Below are positions 17,144-29,600 of a stretch of DNA of 64,000 nt, piece by piece (positions within the stretch are counted from its first letter, which is position 1; each line of letters begins with the position of its first letter). The DNA is from Bolinopsis microptera (Eukaryota; Ctenophora; Tentaculata; Lobata; Bolinopsidae). The notes below the pieces were generated by a model. That model was not told the DNA's origin and did no database searches. It worked only from the letters and a program-made list of their open reading frames with translations. Location: assembly GCF_026151205.1 (NCBI RefSeq), contig NC_087083.1:12584944-12648943 (forward strand), written 5' to 3'. The position numbers and the translations under genes were made by a program.

Positions 17144-18902
17144 GTGGCATCTCTCCACTTCGCCACATGGAATGTTAGAGGCATTAGTCAGGAACACTCG
17201 CAGCATCTAGCTGCAAATGATTGCAACAGATACAACTTGGATGTTATAGCCCTCCAAGAAACTAAGGTGTCTAAACACTCAGACACTGTTATACCCGGCA
17301 TACCACAGGCTTCTTTTTTTAACCAGAAGTTGTCTTGGCATGGCGGACTCGGTTTTATTATCAACAGTAAATTTGTATCAAATGTTGTCTCGTACCATCA
17401 AATCAGTGACAGAGTAGCATACATGGACCTTTCTCTACCATCAAAGTGTCATGGGAAACCATCACTGAAAGCCCGTATTATAAACTGCTACAGTCCAACT
17501 AATGTCAAATCTATACAGAACCCACGCATTGCTGATGAGTTTTACTGTGAGCTCCAGGAAGCTATCAGAATTCCTGCCAGACATGAACTTTTCATCTTGG
17601 GTGATTTTAATGCTAGGCTAGGGAAACGGACTAAATCAGATTTTGAAAGTGGTCTTCAAACTAACATGGGAAGACATGGTATTGGTCGGCGTAACGAAAA
17701 TGGCGAAAGATTGCTAGCTTTCATGATCACTAATGGACTCTATGCAGCCAACACTGCATATTTCTGTTGTCAAGGAGAAACATTGGGAGTTTAGTAAAAT
17801 GGGGATAGACATGTCATCAGCCTTCGACACAATACATCGGTCAACTATCCTCAGGCTACTCGAAGATGCAGGATGCTCAGAAGATGACATAAGACTAGTT
17901 AGATATCTACTCGCTAACACCAAGCTCAGAATTAAGATCAAAAAGACGACATCGGGAGAGTTCGAAGTCACAATAGGAGCCTTTCAAGGTGACTGTTTGT
18001 CTGGCTCGCTGTTTACCATGTACCTAGCTGGAGCACTCTACCACCTTAGAGTTGTTGTTATACATCTACGCCCAAATCCCCCCATATCTGAAAGCTCCCT
18101 TCCTTTAGAATGGGAATATGCTGATGATGTGGACTTTGCTGATGAAGATGAGGATTCGTTACACCAGCTCCTTCCAATTTGCAAGGAAATTCTCTCAGAA
18201 TGGAATTTGTTTGTAAATGAATCTAAAACCGAGTTTGTAAAGTGTTATCTGGCTGGAAGTAGTGAGAAGGAAGAAAAAGGAGAACCTCTAAGAAATAGAG
18301 AACCTTGGAGGAAGTGTGTGTCCCTAGGCTCTAAGCTATGTAGTAAAGAAGACATACAGCATCGTATAATCCTTGGAAATGTTGCATTCGAAAAATACAA
18401 GAAAGTTTGGATGCAAGGATCTAAGATTAATCTGAAGACCAAGATTAAGATATACAAAGCATACGTTACATCTGTTATGCTCTATAACTGCAATAGCTGG
18501 GCTACCCCTCAGAACCTATTTGACAAACTTGATGCATGTCATAGAAGACACCTGCGTCAAATATTGAAGATGACTTATCCCATTATTATCAGTAATAAAG
18601 CCATATATGAACGCTGTGGTGTAACACCGTTGTCAGAGCGAGTGACATATGCTCGCTGGAAAATGCTGGGACATGTCCTTCGCAGTGACTGCTCATCACC
18701 AGCTCAGAGAGCTCTTCAATTTGCTGTTAATGCGTTATTTACCATGAAAGGACGTGTTGGTCGACACCAAAGTAATCTTTTAAAGTTTATTATAAATGAT
18801 TTGAATAAAAGAAACCTACCATTGCGTGATATTAATGATCTTTATGATCTTAGGGCTACTGCCTCTAACAGAGTTTTGTGGAGAAAATTATTTACCTCAT
18901 AA
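17144..18902 (+). mobile_element. LINE with internal deletion: endonuclease joined to reverse transcriptase
   Basis: 17144-17794 encodes an APE-type endonuclease: FATWNVRG at the N-terminus, DVIALQETKV with the catalytic Glu, and FILGDFNARLG. At about 17750 coding shifts frame and continues to 18902 as reverse transcriptase: motif A DMSSAFDTIHRSTIL, motif B GAFQGDCLSGSLF, motif C YADDVDFADED, then the C-terminal domain (YKAYVTSVMLYNCNSW, HRRHLRQIL, ARWKMLGHVLRSD). The region that should lie between NGLYAANT and motif A is missing, so an internal deletion joined the domains out of frame. The first codon shown is GTG with no ATG there, so the 5' end is also incomplete or diverged. No poly-A tail was found. 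Confidence 0.88.
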
Positions 18903-21010
18903 TTAACCTTTATTTTTCAGAGAACTGTTATGTTTTTTTGGGCACTTATCAGTCTCTTAAGATGTTTCTTTACTATTTCGAGATTGTTTTAAAAGTTAGA
19001 TAATGTATGTACGACCGCCCACGTGCAAATTAGATGAAAAATAGGAATTTAGGTAACAATTTAGGTATTTTTGGAATGTTTCGAATGAAGTTTTAGGGAA
19101 AATTGAAGGACCCAGTTATTTAAGCAATAAGGAGACACATAATGAATATCTTTGGTTTCATCCTTTTGTGGCAAAGAAGCGTTTTATAAATCTTTATTCC
19201 ACTGGGAAGTATTAATGAATTATTTATAGATAATGTATTAGATTTTATTAATTAATAAAATTGAATTTGATAAATTATTAATGTTGATGGAAAATATATT
19301 TATTTAAATTATTTTTTATTTAGTGCAATGATATTTTGTAGACACTTGTGATGATGTTATGTCATAATCTTTACTTACTTACTTTAACCAAAAGGTTCCA
19401 TAGCAACGGTGTTTTAATGCACACATGCACGTGCAAAGATTGTTTTAACGTCATTTTGATCGGTTTTGTGGTAATTACGTTGTGTTTAAAGTGTTTTATA
19501 TTTAAATCGGCTGTATCTTCGGTTGAGATGGATATTTTTTGATGCGATTAAAACTCTCTTTCAAAGAATACTACTAGCTTCGTCCCTGTTACCACGGGTT
19601 TTCTAGTAATTTTATAAAATTAAATTATTAAACTTTTTGTCGAGAACAGAATTTATAAACATTTTACAAAAATCTTAAAAATATTAGTATATACAGTATA
19701 ATATGGTTTAGATAGATTTTAAATAATGTGTAATACATCTTAGTTATAGTATTATATAGATCATTCATGAATTTTTTCAAAGATAAATAGTGAGAATTTC
19801 TCTTTTGACATTTCCGAAAAAGTTATAATATTTTATTTGAATGCTCTACCTGTCGATGTTTAAAACTTTAACAGTGCAAAAATTTTAAAGACAGAGCCAG
19901 AATATTTAAAAAAGAATTGAATCCTAAAGGGAATTTGCTATGATCGTCATTGGATAGCTCGTCTTCTGAGGGATGAGATTGAAGGATATAGATACGTCAT
20001 CCAGTCCAAGGTGCTGGGCTTTTTGTCTTCCTCTGATTCCCTTGAGTGTGATTTTTGACCTGGATCTTAGCTTCTGTATTGTGGTTAGCTATCACCTCAT
20101 AGATAGGATCTACTATATTAAATTGTTTAATTTATTGAAATCATAATAATTTGAATCATCGAGATATTTTTATAAACATTTTGATGATCTTATGTGTAGA
20201 TCGTTATGTTTTCATTTGATTTTATTTACCCTTATGAAAGGATAATTACTATTGCCAAATCTATACGCATATATTTTTGAATTGTTTGGTGTTTCCAAAT
20301 TGAGGGAAGTTTCATCGCAAAGTTTTGATTCAGTAGCCACTGTTTGAATATCGAAACTGCTTTATCACTCAACTGCTATCTAAGACCAAATTTGACGTGA
20401 ACAGCACGTCCTTGTTAAAATCCTGTAAGACGTGCTGTGATAAAACGCTGTGATGAAACGCTACTTGGCTACAACAACTTCCATTGTCAAGGATGGAAGA
20501 CAATTGCTTGTAAAATGCCCCACCAACCACAGCCTAAGGCTCTGTACAACTGAGTACATCCTCGAGCTCTGCTAGCATGAGACAAGAGATAGCCAACTCT
20601 CTTTCTCTATGAGGAACCACACGTCAATGAGTTTGCAGCCTAATTAAAACACAAGTTACAGAAACCTGACTCACTCAAACGCCTCTTGATAAAAACTACC
20701 AGACAGTATACCACCCATCATCAATGCAACAGACCATCATGTGACAATATGACTAGAAAGAAATCTGAATTTATCTTATGGCATCCTTACAAATTAGAAA
20801 GTAACTGGGTTATCTTTGTACAATTAATGTGATTCTCGGAACAGTGCTTAACAATGTTATTTTATTTTTGTTGACTGTTTTTGCACTACAATGCTTACAA
20901 ACTCTGGTTATTTTCTATTTTTAAATCTTATCTTTTATCGTTTGGTTACTTTCCCTAAACATCCATTATCAAGGACAAGTGATAATTTTTATTTTGAACA
21001 GCTGTTAATA
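18903..21010. other. Intergenic, AT-rich, no gene seen
   Basis: Spacer between the LINE and DYNLT1. It holds homopolymer and AT-rich stretches and an imperfect repeat around 20395-20460 (GACGTGCTGTGATAAAACGC-like). The end may include a 5' UTR exon of DYNLT1, because an acceptor-like TTTTGAACAG ends at about 21000. Confidence 0.45.
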
Positions 21011-21901
21011 ATGGATAGTGATTTTGCGGCTGGAGAAGACACTGCCTTTGTGAATGACGAGATAAGTAGCATCATCAAAGAAGCAATTGGTAAGGGCTCT
21101 TAAAAAACCATTATTTTTCTTTCAGTTTCAGTACATTGAATTAGCAGTTTTTCAGCCAGTCAAAAATTTATCATGAAACCATGTAAAGTAACTTTGGAAA
21201 TATAACATTGTAACAAACCCACAATAGCTAAAATATTCTTTAACGGAAAAGCCATGAATCAAAAAAGTCTAGAATTTCTAAAGTTCACCCTAGTAGACAG
21301 CACATCACATTCATGGCACGTTAAATTATAAGTTTGCTTTAAACATTTCAATATTTCAGAAGCAACAATTGGTGGTAACACGTACCAACACAACAAAGTC
21401 AACCAATGGACTAGTAACGTTGTAGAACAATGTTTGAACCAGCTGACCAAACTCAGCAAACCTTTCAAGTACATTGTCAACTGTGTCATCATGCAGAAGA
21501 ATGGAGCAGGTTTGATAAAATTTTATCCTTTTAAATTTAACTCAACTTTCCTCAATTCTCTGAAACCGGCCTAATCCTGTGGGTACGGATGAGATGTCAA
21601 AAACAATCACCTGACTGCTGACATGACACACTCACCCACCACCCACAATTAGCATTTCTTACCGTTCTCCGATGGTAAAATGAAAAACAGTTAAAAGTTT
21701 TGCAGCTGTTTCCAAATTAGTCCCACCCCACTTCCAGTTAACTACTTTAAACTGAAAATTAATAAAAGTTTTGATTTTTCTGCAGGTTTGCACATGGCAA
21801 ACTCTTGCTACTGGGACAATGCAACTGATGGGAGCTGTACTGTACGATGGGAGAACAAGACTATGTACTGTATCGTCAGCATTTTCGGACTGGCTATTTA
21901 G
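21011..21901 (+). CDS. DYNLT1: Dynein light chain Tctex-type 1
   Basis: Three coding exons, 21011-21089, 21360-21509 and 21786-21901, give 114 aa with phases 1 and 1. Length and sequence match the Tctex1 family closely. The hallmark blocks are present in order: [54 protein letters not shown], and the C-terminal [20 protein letters not shown]. Tctex-type light chains dimerise, bind the dynein intermediate chain and can link cargo to cytoplasmic dynein. All core strands and helices appear intact, with no sign of decay. It could be nearer DYNLT1 or DYNLT3; the human paralogues are alike and I did not separate them. Confidence 0.96.
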
Positions 21902-23657
21902 AAAGATCTCTAGAAAGATCTGGAAGTGTCTCGGAGGAAATGGAATCATCTGGAACTATTTAGTTCAACTAAGAAGACGTCAAGAGTTCTCTTCAAAGAA
22001 TGATTAAGGCTGTAGAATTTTTGAGTACAAATTATTAATATCATCATAACGTTGGACGTGGTCTTGCTAAATTGTGAAATTTGATTAAAAGTCTTACCCA
22101 AATAGCGAACCATTTGTCGACTTCAACAACCTAATCTCTCATATAACAGTTTAACTACTACAGTTAGTATACTAACTGCTCCTTTGGTATAAAACTGCAA
22201 CTAAAAATAACTGAGGTCCTATATATTATGCTCTCACATGCTGGGAGTTGTTGTATCATAAGTCGTGATAGATAGATCACGTTTGCTGATTAATGATTCA
22301 CATACTGTTGGATAACTTTCCTTACCTCACCCTTGTGGAGCCAATGCCTTGATTAATTGTATTTACTAATATATGTAGTACTAGTATAGTACTAGTATTA
22401 TAGTAGTAACTTTAACATTATTTTTGGTGGTTTAGATGTAGTTACCTTGACATTATTTTTGGTGGTTAAGATTGATCAGGAACTTTCACTTGCTGTCCCG
22501 TTACCCCATTTGTCTTAATGACTAAACAGTATTAACTATTACTATTAAGGTATGTTAAGAGGGTTTTGGGAGTTTTAAGCAAATCATTGACATCATGTGC
22601 ATGTCGTTTTCAAGTTTTGTATTATATTTGTAAATAAGTCAGTTAGTAAAAAGTTTTAATGATGCCATTGTTTTAGTTAAAAGACAATGAAACTAGAGAT
22701 GGGTAGCTAGAATATTTGACCATTATCTAATATATGAAGCATGTTCATTTAACTATAAAAGTAGTAAACTAGTCTAGAGTTTGTCGACCTGGTTAAATGA
22801 TATTTTTGGGGCTCTTAAAGGATTGTAACCGCCTGCACGGCGCCCTGTTAGCTCTTTAACTGATTTTAAGAGTTTAACCGTTTGGGATGGGCCGTGTCTT
22901 TATATATTTTCAAGACTTTATGCTAACGGATTGCTTTTTAATCTACGTTATTATACTCTATTTTCAGTCCACAACGATCGCTTTTTTGTAACACTGATAT
23001 GATTTAATTTAAAGTTCTTAAATTAATACTACTTTTAGTACTTTTAACAGTATGTTCAGTGTTCACTCGTTGCTCTATAATATGTTAAGTGCTACTGAAT
23101 AAGTATTACTGTACTATATTCACCCTGTTTAGTTTTTAATAAATTGCCACCCGCCAAAAATGTAAAACAAATCATTACTGTACCCTTTATAATGACAAAT
23201 TGACAAATTTATAACTAGATGCAATTTTTTCACAAAATTTAGTTATGATTATTTCCCCCAAACATATTAAGAACATTGTCAACATTTTGTATAGTCCACT
23301 TAATTAATCTTAATTATGTGTTTCACTGCAATTAATTAGAGGAACGTATCATATACGTATAATATACAATATTATTGTGGAAACTCTAATGAAATGTGTT
23401 AACACATGAATGAGGAAATTGTTTCAATTATATTTTAAATCATGAAGTTGCAGCACGACATGATAGAGAATTAAAAATGAATTTGAACTTTAAATCAAGT
23501 TCAATATTTCTCTAATTAACACGCACATTACTCTAATTGATTAACTACTTTGTAGACAGAAATCCAATGTAAGATACATAGCGTAATTAATTTCATCAAT
23601 TAACTAATTAACTCAGGTAGAAATGTAAGATGTAGTGTATGGGGTCCTCGTAGTGTG
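21902..23657. other. Intergenic between DYNLT1 and PPP1R37
   Basis: AT-rich DNA containing the DYNLT1 3' UTR. No coding exon is seen. An acceptor-like CTCAG ending near 23617, followed by an open frame into the first listed PPP1R37 exon, leaves room for an extra upstream exon of that gene. Confidence 0.45.
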
Positions 23658-26600
23658 ATGCTGCAGGATGCTGATGAAGAAGAGGAAGCTAGTATCATGG
23701 AGAGTGAGGATGAGGGTAGTTACGAGCATGTCCAGGTAATTAATTAATTAATTTTAATTAATTAATCACGTACAGGAACAGTGTTTAATTAGTTGTAATT
23801 AGTAATTGTGTGTTATCATGTACACGAACAATGTGTAATTAAGCAACATGTAATTCCGGTTCCTCACATTGAAATAATCACACGATTACCTACAGCGCAT
23901 CGAATAATCGCGAACACGATCACGTATAATTAAGATTTTGATATAATCAGGTTTAAGCCTAATCTATCCATGCATAATTAACATTGTAATCTCACGACCA
24001 CTTTTAACATTTCTAAGTAAAGCAGGGAGGGGCCCTAGATTAGGCGGTAACATGATATAGGCTGTTGTGTTATACATGAATGTTCAGTGTACATTGTAGT
24101 ACCTGTTTTGTGTACTATAATACGATTACATTGAGTTCAACCTGAGCTTAGGTTACTGACGGCTTTATTTTATACCGGCAGTTATTGCAGTTGTTGCACT
24201 CGGCTTCGCCTCACATGAAATGGATTACTTACAATTTTATACAGTCTTAATTACAGTCTTAATTAAATAAAATATCATTGTTCTATAATACCAGAATTTA
24301 TGATAATTTATAATGTTTCTTAGATTAAACTAGAATAGCTGAGGGAATTAACCTGGGAACTAATTAATTAACTAATTAATTAATTAACCTGGGACTTGTC
24401 TTAGAATCCAGTAGAAGAAGAAAAGAAACAAGAGAGGAGAGGGCCTGCAATAAAGGGGATACTAAAGAGAAATGTTGCTACCGAGGGGGAGACCGGGAGG
24501 AATGTTACCTTCAGAACAGTGTTAGCAGATTACGTGGAGCCTGTACCTGTTAATGTTATTGATGGTATGTAATATCCGCATAGGGACATTATTTATTAGT
24601 CTAATTGTTGTAATGGTTCTGGGGTAAAATTTTTTGGGTTTCCGTTTTTTAATAAACGGGAAACACTACAAACATTATTGATTTTAGGTCAGCTGATTAT
24701 TGGTTTGAATCTTCAATTTACTATCTAGGTTTTTACATTTTGTAGGTATTTGTTAAGAAACAACCGATAATTAACAAAAAATTACAATCCGTGTTAGCCT
24801 ATTAAAGTATTTAGTACTTTACTGTTGTTTAGATCTTACAATTATTGTTTTGTTCGATTACCGCACAAATAGAAGTGATCACCAGCAATTACAACACTGC
24901 TCTCACACCGTCAGGGCGGTAATTGGCTAATTATAAAATTATGTAATCAATTAATTCAAAACTTGATTCAATGTAACAAGTTTCTTCACCAGATGAAGAG
25001 TATGCTAACGTCCTGGACTCCTACAAACAACTTTGCGCCAAACTCAGGGTCAGACCTTGTCAGAAGCTAGTGGATCAGTTGGAGGGACTGCGGGATAGTA
25101 CCCTAAAACTTGATACTATCGATCTCAAAGGTAAGGAGGGACTGCGGGATAGTACCCTAAAACTTGATACTATCGATCTCAAAGGTAAGGAAAGTGCGAG
25201 ACAGTCTCCGCTTGACTACCGTTCCACGGTTAACTTTAAAATAACTACAGTTACAGCTAAACCAGGTCAACCAGTCTTCAATGACCCAAGATAGCCATCT
25301 TTCTCATAAAGTTGTTATTTAAATAACCCAGGCTTTGTTAACTCTGCTGTATATGACTTGATTTCATTTTTTAATCGCTGCACAAACAGACTCATAAGCG
25401 GTATTAATTAAGACATATCATCTAACAGTGTTTATATCTTTTAGTTTTAAGTTTCACTCATATGAACGATATATTTTCAAGTATTTGATAGCAGTCCTAA
25501 CTTTTATCATGATAGTTTCTGGGATGACTAGATTAAACACTGCTGAGTATAAGTTTATCTTAATAGTGGTGTTCTTAAACTTCAATTTATTATTATTATC
25601 TTCAGGAACCAGACTTGACCCCGCGCACTGTGAAGCGCTGGAGGCAGTCCTAAGAGTGCTACGAGCTCAGACCCTCAACATTGAACAGACACAGCTTGAT
25701 GATGACGTAAGTGTTCCGATAGATTTGTTAACTCGATTTTCAGCTTTTCAGCTCAATAAATTTACACACAGTACTCCCAAGCGCTAAACTTTGACCGGTT
25801 ATAAATTCGGCTAGAAATAATATTTATCCATAGGACCAAAAAGAGAATTTTCATCATGAAGAAATTGAATACCAATAAAACTTCATTAGTAGTATTAGCC
25901 AATAATTAGCTGTAAAACTTAAACTACAATATATAACTCTATAAAAACCATCACAACTTAATTAATCGCTAAATAACCAATGAAAACCCGCGAAACGCCC
26001 TCTCAAGTCTCAATAACCAATGAAAACCCGCGAAACGCCCTCTCAAGTCTCAATAACCAATGAAAACCCGCGAAACGCCCTCTCAAGTCTCAACCATGAT
26101 TAAAATGACTGTCCTCTAGTTCCCAGCTACTTTACCTCCTGCACACCAGTATCCTGACTGTACAGCAGTTGAGAAGGACTTTATAGGTATCCAGTTACAA
26201 ATATTCAACATTATGCAAATATGTGACCTGCAAATATTGCAATGTTACCATGGTTTGAGGGACTGTATGTATGTGCTCATACCAAGCACTAGTATAATTG
26301 GGGTATTTTGGGGTACTTTAGGGAATGCCTTAGTGGATTTTGGAAATCCTCCATAATAGGAGAGGGTTAAATGTTAAATACACGGTACTACTATTCTGCG
26401 TAAGTCGTAGTGGGGTACTATAATAGTGCACTGATTTTTAGTTTTACTGTAGTTTAGTGGCCTCCAGTGTAGCTAGAATTTAGATAGCCCACTATTACCA
26501 GTGTTACCAGTTTTATATTACGGTGACTTGCGTGTCTAAGTATAATAATTGTATGATTATTTCCCTAATCTTAAATTTGATCCTTCGAACAGCTGTTGAG

Positions 26601-29600
26601 CAATGAAACGCAAACATAATCTTAGCAAAATGAATATATTTCTTTTATCTTCAGCATTTAATCAGTCACATAATCTCAAATTATTTGTTATATAGTAGTG
26701 TTGAAAGTATTAAAACTTTATTTCCCTAATATAGGAATCATACCCTGATCATCCCTCGAGCTCTATTCTTTGGAATCATGCAATTAAATTTAAATATCAA
26801 TAGGTATTGTGGCTAAGTTTCATATAACAAATTAAATCGATCGTAATATGACTTTGTTTGATAGGACAAAGAGGTTGGCACCAACTTAAATTTCGTGTGA
26901 ATTATGGTGGATGTATGGAATAAGATATCTATTCTATCAGAAACCAAGCTTTTGTTTTTCATAATATAAATCTGACCAACCTTACAATTTATTCTTATAA
27001 ATTACAGTCGACATATTTCTGATCGTGGGATTTTCCATTCCGACGGAGCACCATCAAAGAGATGTATAACTTCACAGTTAACACTTCACAGTGAAACAAA
27101 ACAGAGCATATTTGCTGTGTAGTACTACTCAAATGTTTCACTCGTATCCATGGCAGGATATGACAGAAAATTAAATTGCTGAAGTAAATGAGGCTGAATA
27201 TTTGCAATGTATGACTGTTTACTACTTTATTACTATTATTATTTACTACTATGTTACTATGCTCAAATTATAATTGACATATCTTATGAGAGTATAAAAC
27301 ACATTTGAATTTGAGGAATTAATTGTTTTTTGGACAACGGAATAAATAACTCATAACTCATGATATATAATCAATGATAATAAGATGTGTAGAAACTGAT
27401 ACTTTTCAATTGACATACTTTTCAACTGTGCCAGTATAACATAGCTATAATGTTTATTATTTGTATTGAATACACACGTACAGTGTAATATATTTGTTAT
27501 AACACCAGCCAATGTTGCTAATTAATAAAAGTTTGGCTCCTCACTATTTAATTGGAGCAGCAATTACCGCGTATTAATTTCCCATGATAACATGTTGTTA
27601 TATCTGAATCTAGCTTACCGTGTCACAGGTAAAGATTCGGCGTATTCGTAAGGGGAAATATTAGGGGCTTCGTAGCAGAGCATAAGGGATTCTCGTAAAT
27701 AGTCTAGAAATAGTCTAGAAAAAGTCTAGAAAAAGTCTCAACAATCTATCTCTTCTTAACTTTACCAGTCTTCCGTGTAGCTACTTGATTTTTGTCAACA
27801 TGGATTCGTTTCTAGTAATAACATTTTCAGCAGACAAACATTGCCTTATTTGGTATTATTATCAAATTTCAACATTTTAGATGTGAAAAGATAAAAATAA
27901 AAATAACATTCTTGCCCTCCGCCCGACCCTGAGCTGGCTATGATGTATATAATTATGGACCAACTATATATAATATATTTTATATATAAAATAAAAAACT
28001 AAAATATAACTCCCCTCATGAGAAGCGTGCTATAAATTGATCCAGTTGTTTAAGTCAAATTGACCTAGTATGTCAGATATGTACATCATTAGTATCATGT
28101 AGATAAAAATAACGATTTAAGATAATAGATATTATCATGTACAGTGTACACGAAACTGACAAACTATGTTAGTTATAAATAGTGTAAGATCTTTTTCCAT
28201 TTAGTTAAAATGTTCTGACTTCATTGATTTACCCGAGCATGAATTGTCAGCCCTGATATTTATGTCAATTTGCAGGTTATTTGGATTAAACATACTAAAC
28301 TTACCTATATATGTTTAATCTTAATTAAACTTAAATCTATTATTACGATCATGTTAGTGAAACTAGAATAACTAAAATAACTAAAATAATTAAAATAACT
28401 AAAACAACTTAAATAACTTAAATAACTCAAATAGCTAAAATAACTTGCCACCCAGGGTGCTATCTCAGTGTTTGAGATGATAGAGTACTACGAGCCTGTT
28501 ACGAGACTCATAGTAGCCAATAATGTTAGATTAGGAGTACGTGCCTGGCTCGCCCTCGCAAGACTCCTCAAACGGGTAATTATTAAGTTATTTGTCTGTT
28601 TGTGCGTTATTTCAGTCTGTCCAGACCCTCCTACTTTTCTTCATTTAAAGCAACGCATCAAATATTTACTCCGTCTTTCATTTTCACTTTGTTTTTCAGT
28701 TTCTCTTTTAAAAATTTCACTTTCTCTTTTTAAAGTTTCACTTTTTCTTTTAACAGTTTCACTTTCTCTTTTAACAGTTTCACTTTCTCTTTCAGTTTCA
28801 CTTTCTCTTTTAACAGTTTCACTTTCTCTTTCAGTTTCACTTTCTCTTTTAACAGTTTCACTTTCTCTTTTAACGGTTTCACTTTCTCTTTTAACAGTTT
28901 CACTTTCTCTTTCAGTTTCACTTTCTCTTTCAGTTTCACTTTCTCTTTCAGTTTCACTTTCTCTTTCAGTTTCACCGGTTGGAGTACCTAGACGTGAGAA
29001 GAACATCACTTGACGAGAGTACAATGCCGCTACTGTGCCGAGTACTAAAGTTGAACTGTACTCTCCGTGTACTCCATCTCGAGGATAACCATCTCAGTGG
29101 TATTCTCACCAGGAATCTAGGTATACATTCCTACAATCTTCAAATAACAATCACATTCTTCAACTCCTGATTATTGTGTTATTTGTTGGGCTATGGGAGC
29201 ACTGGAAATTACCCACTTTTCTCGTTCCTACCAGCACTTAACTACAACATTGCCCCTCCGTTCTCATCTCAGAAGCCAATTAAAATTGACGCTGTTGTGG
29301 CCATTGTTGCTAGATAATGGGGTTCACTAAGGAGGTTTATCTGTTTGGGCCATGTTATGATTTGGTGGTACATTATACTATTGTGATGACAATTTTGTGG
29401 CGCTGATTACAGGAGGGCGTTAAAGCGTATTATTGGTTTTTGTTTAGAGAGTCGCTCATAATGGGGATCATAAGATTGGGCGAAATGTTACGTATACAAA
29501 TTAGCAAGTAATTAGTAAAAGTTCAGATGTCGCTGTCGGACAGGAGTCGTGTTATAATATCATAATAACCCTTGGTACGGAGCTGTAGATACAGGATTCA

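Noticed and set aside
26124-26191. Candidate extra PPP1R37 exon after the 40-bp repeats (CTCTAG acceptor, ATAG|GTATCC donor)
   Set aside because: Its length is not a multiple of three in a phase-0 intron, and the family joins the flanking exons directly.
28468-29024. Long frames on both strands through 28.6-29.0 kb (SLSLLTV and KVKLKEK repeats)
   Set aside because: They are by-products of the acceptor-repeat array; the real coding exons are 28456-28575 and 28970-29120.
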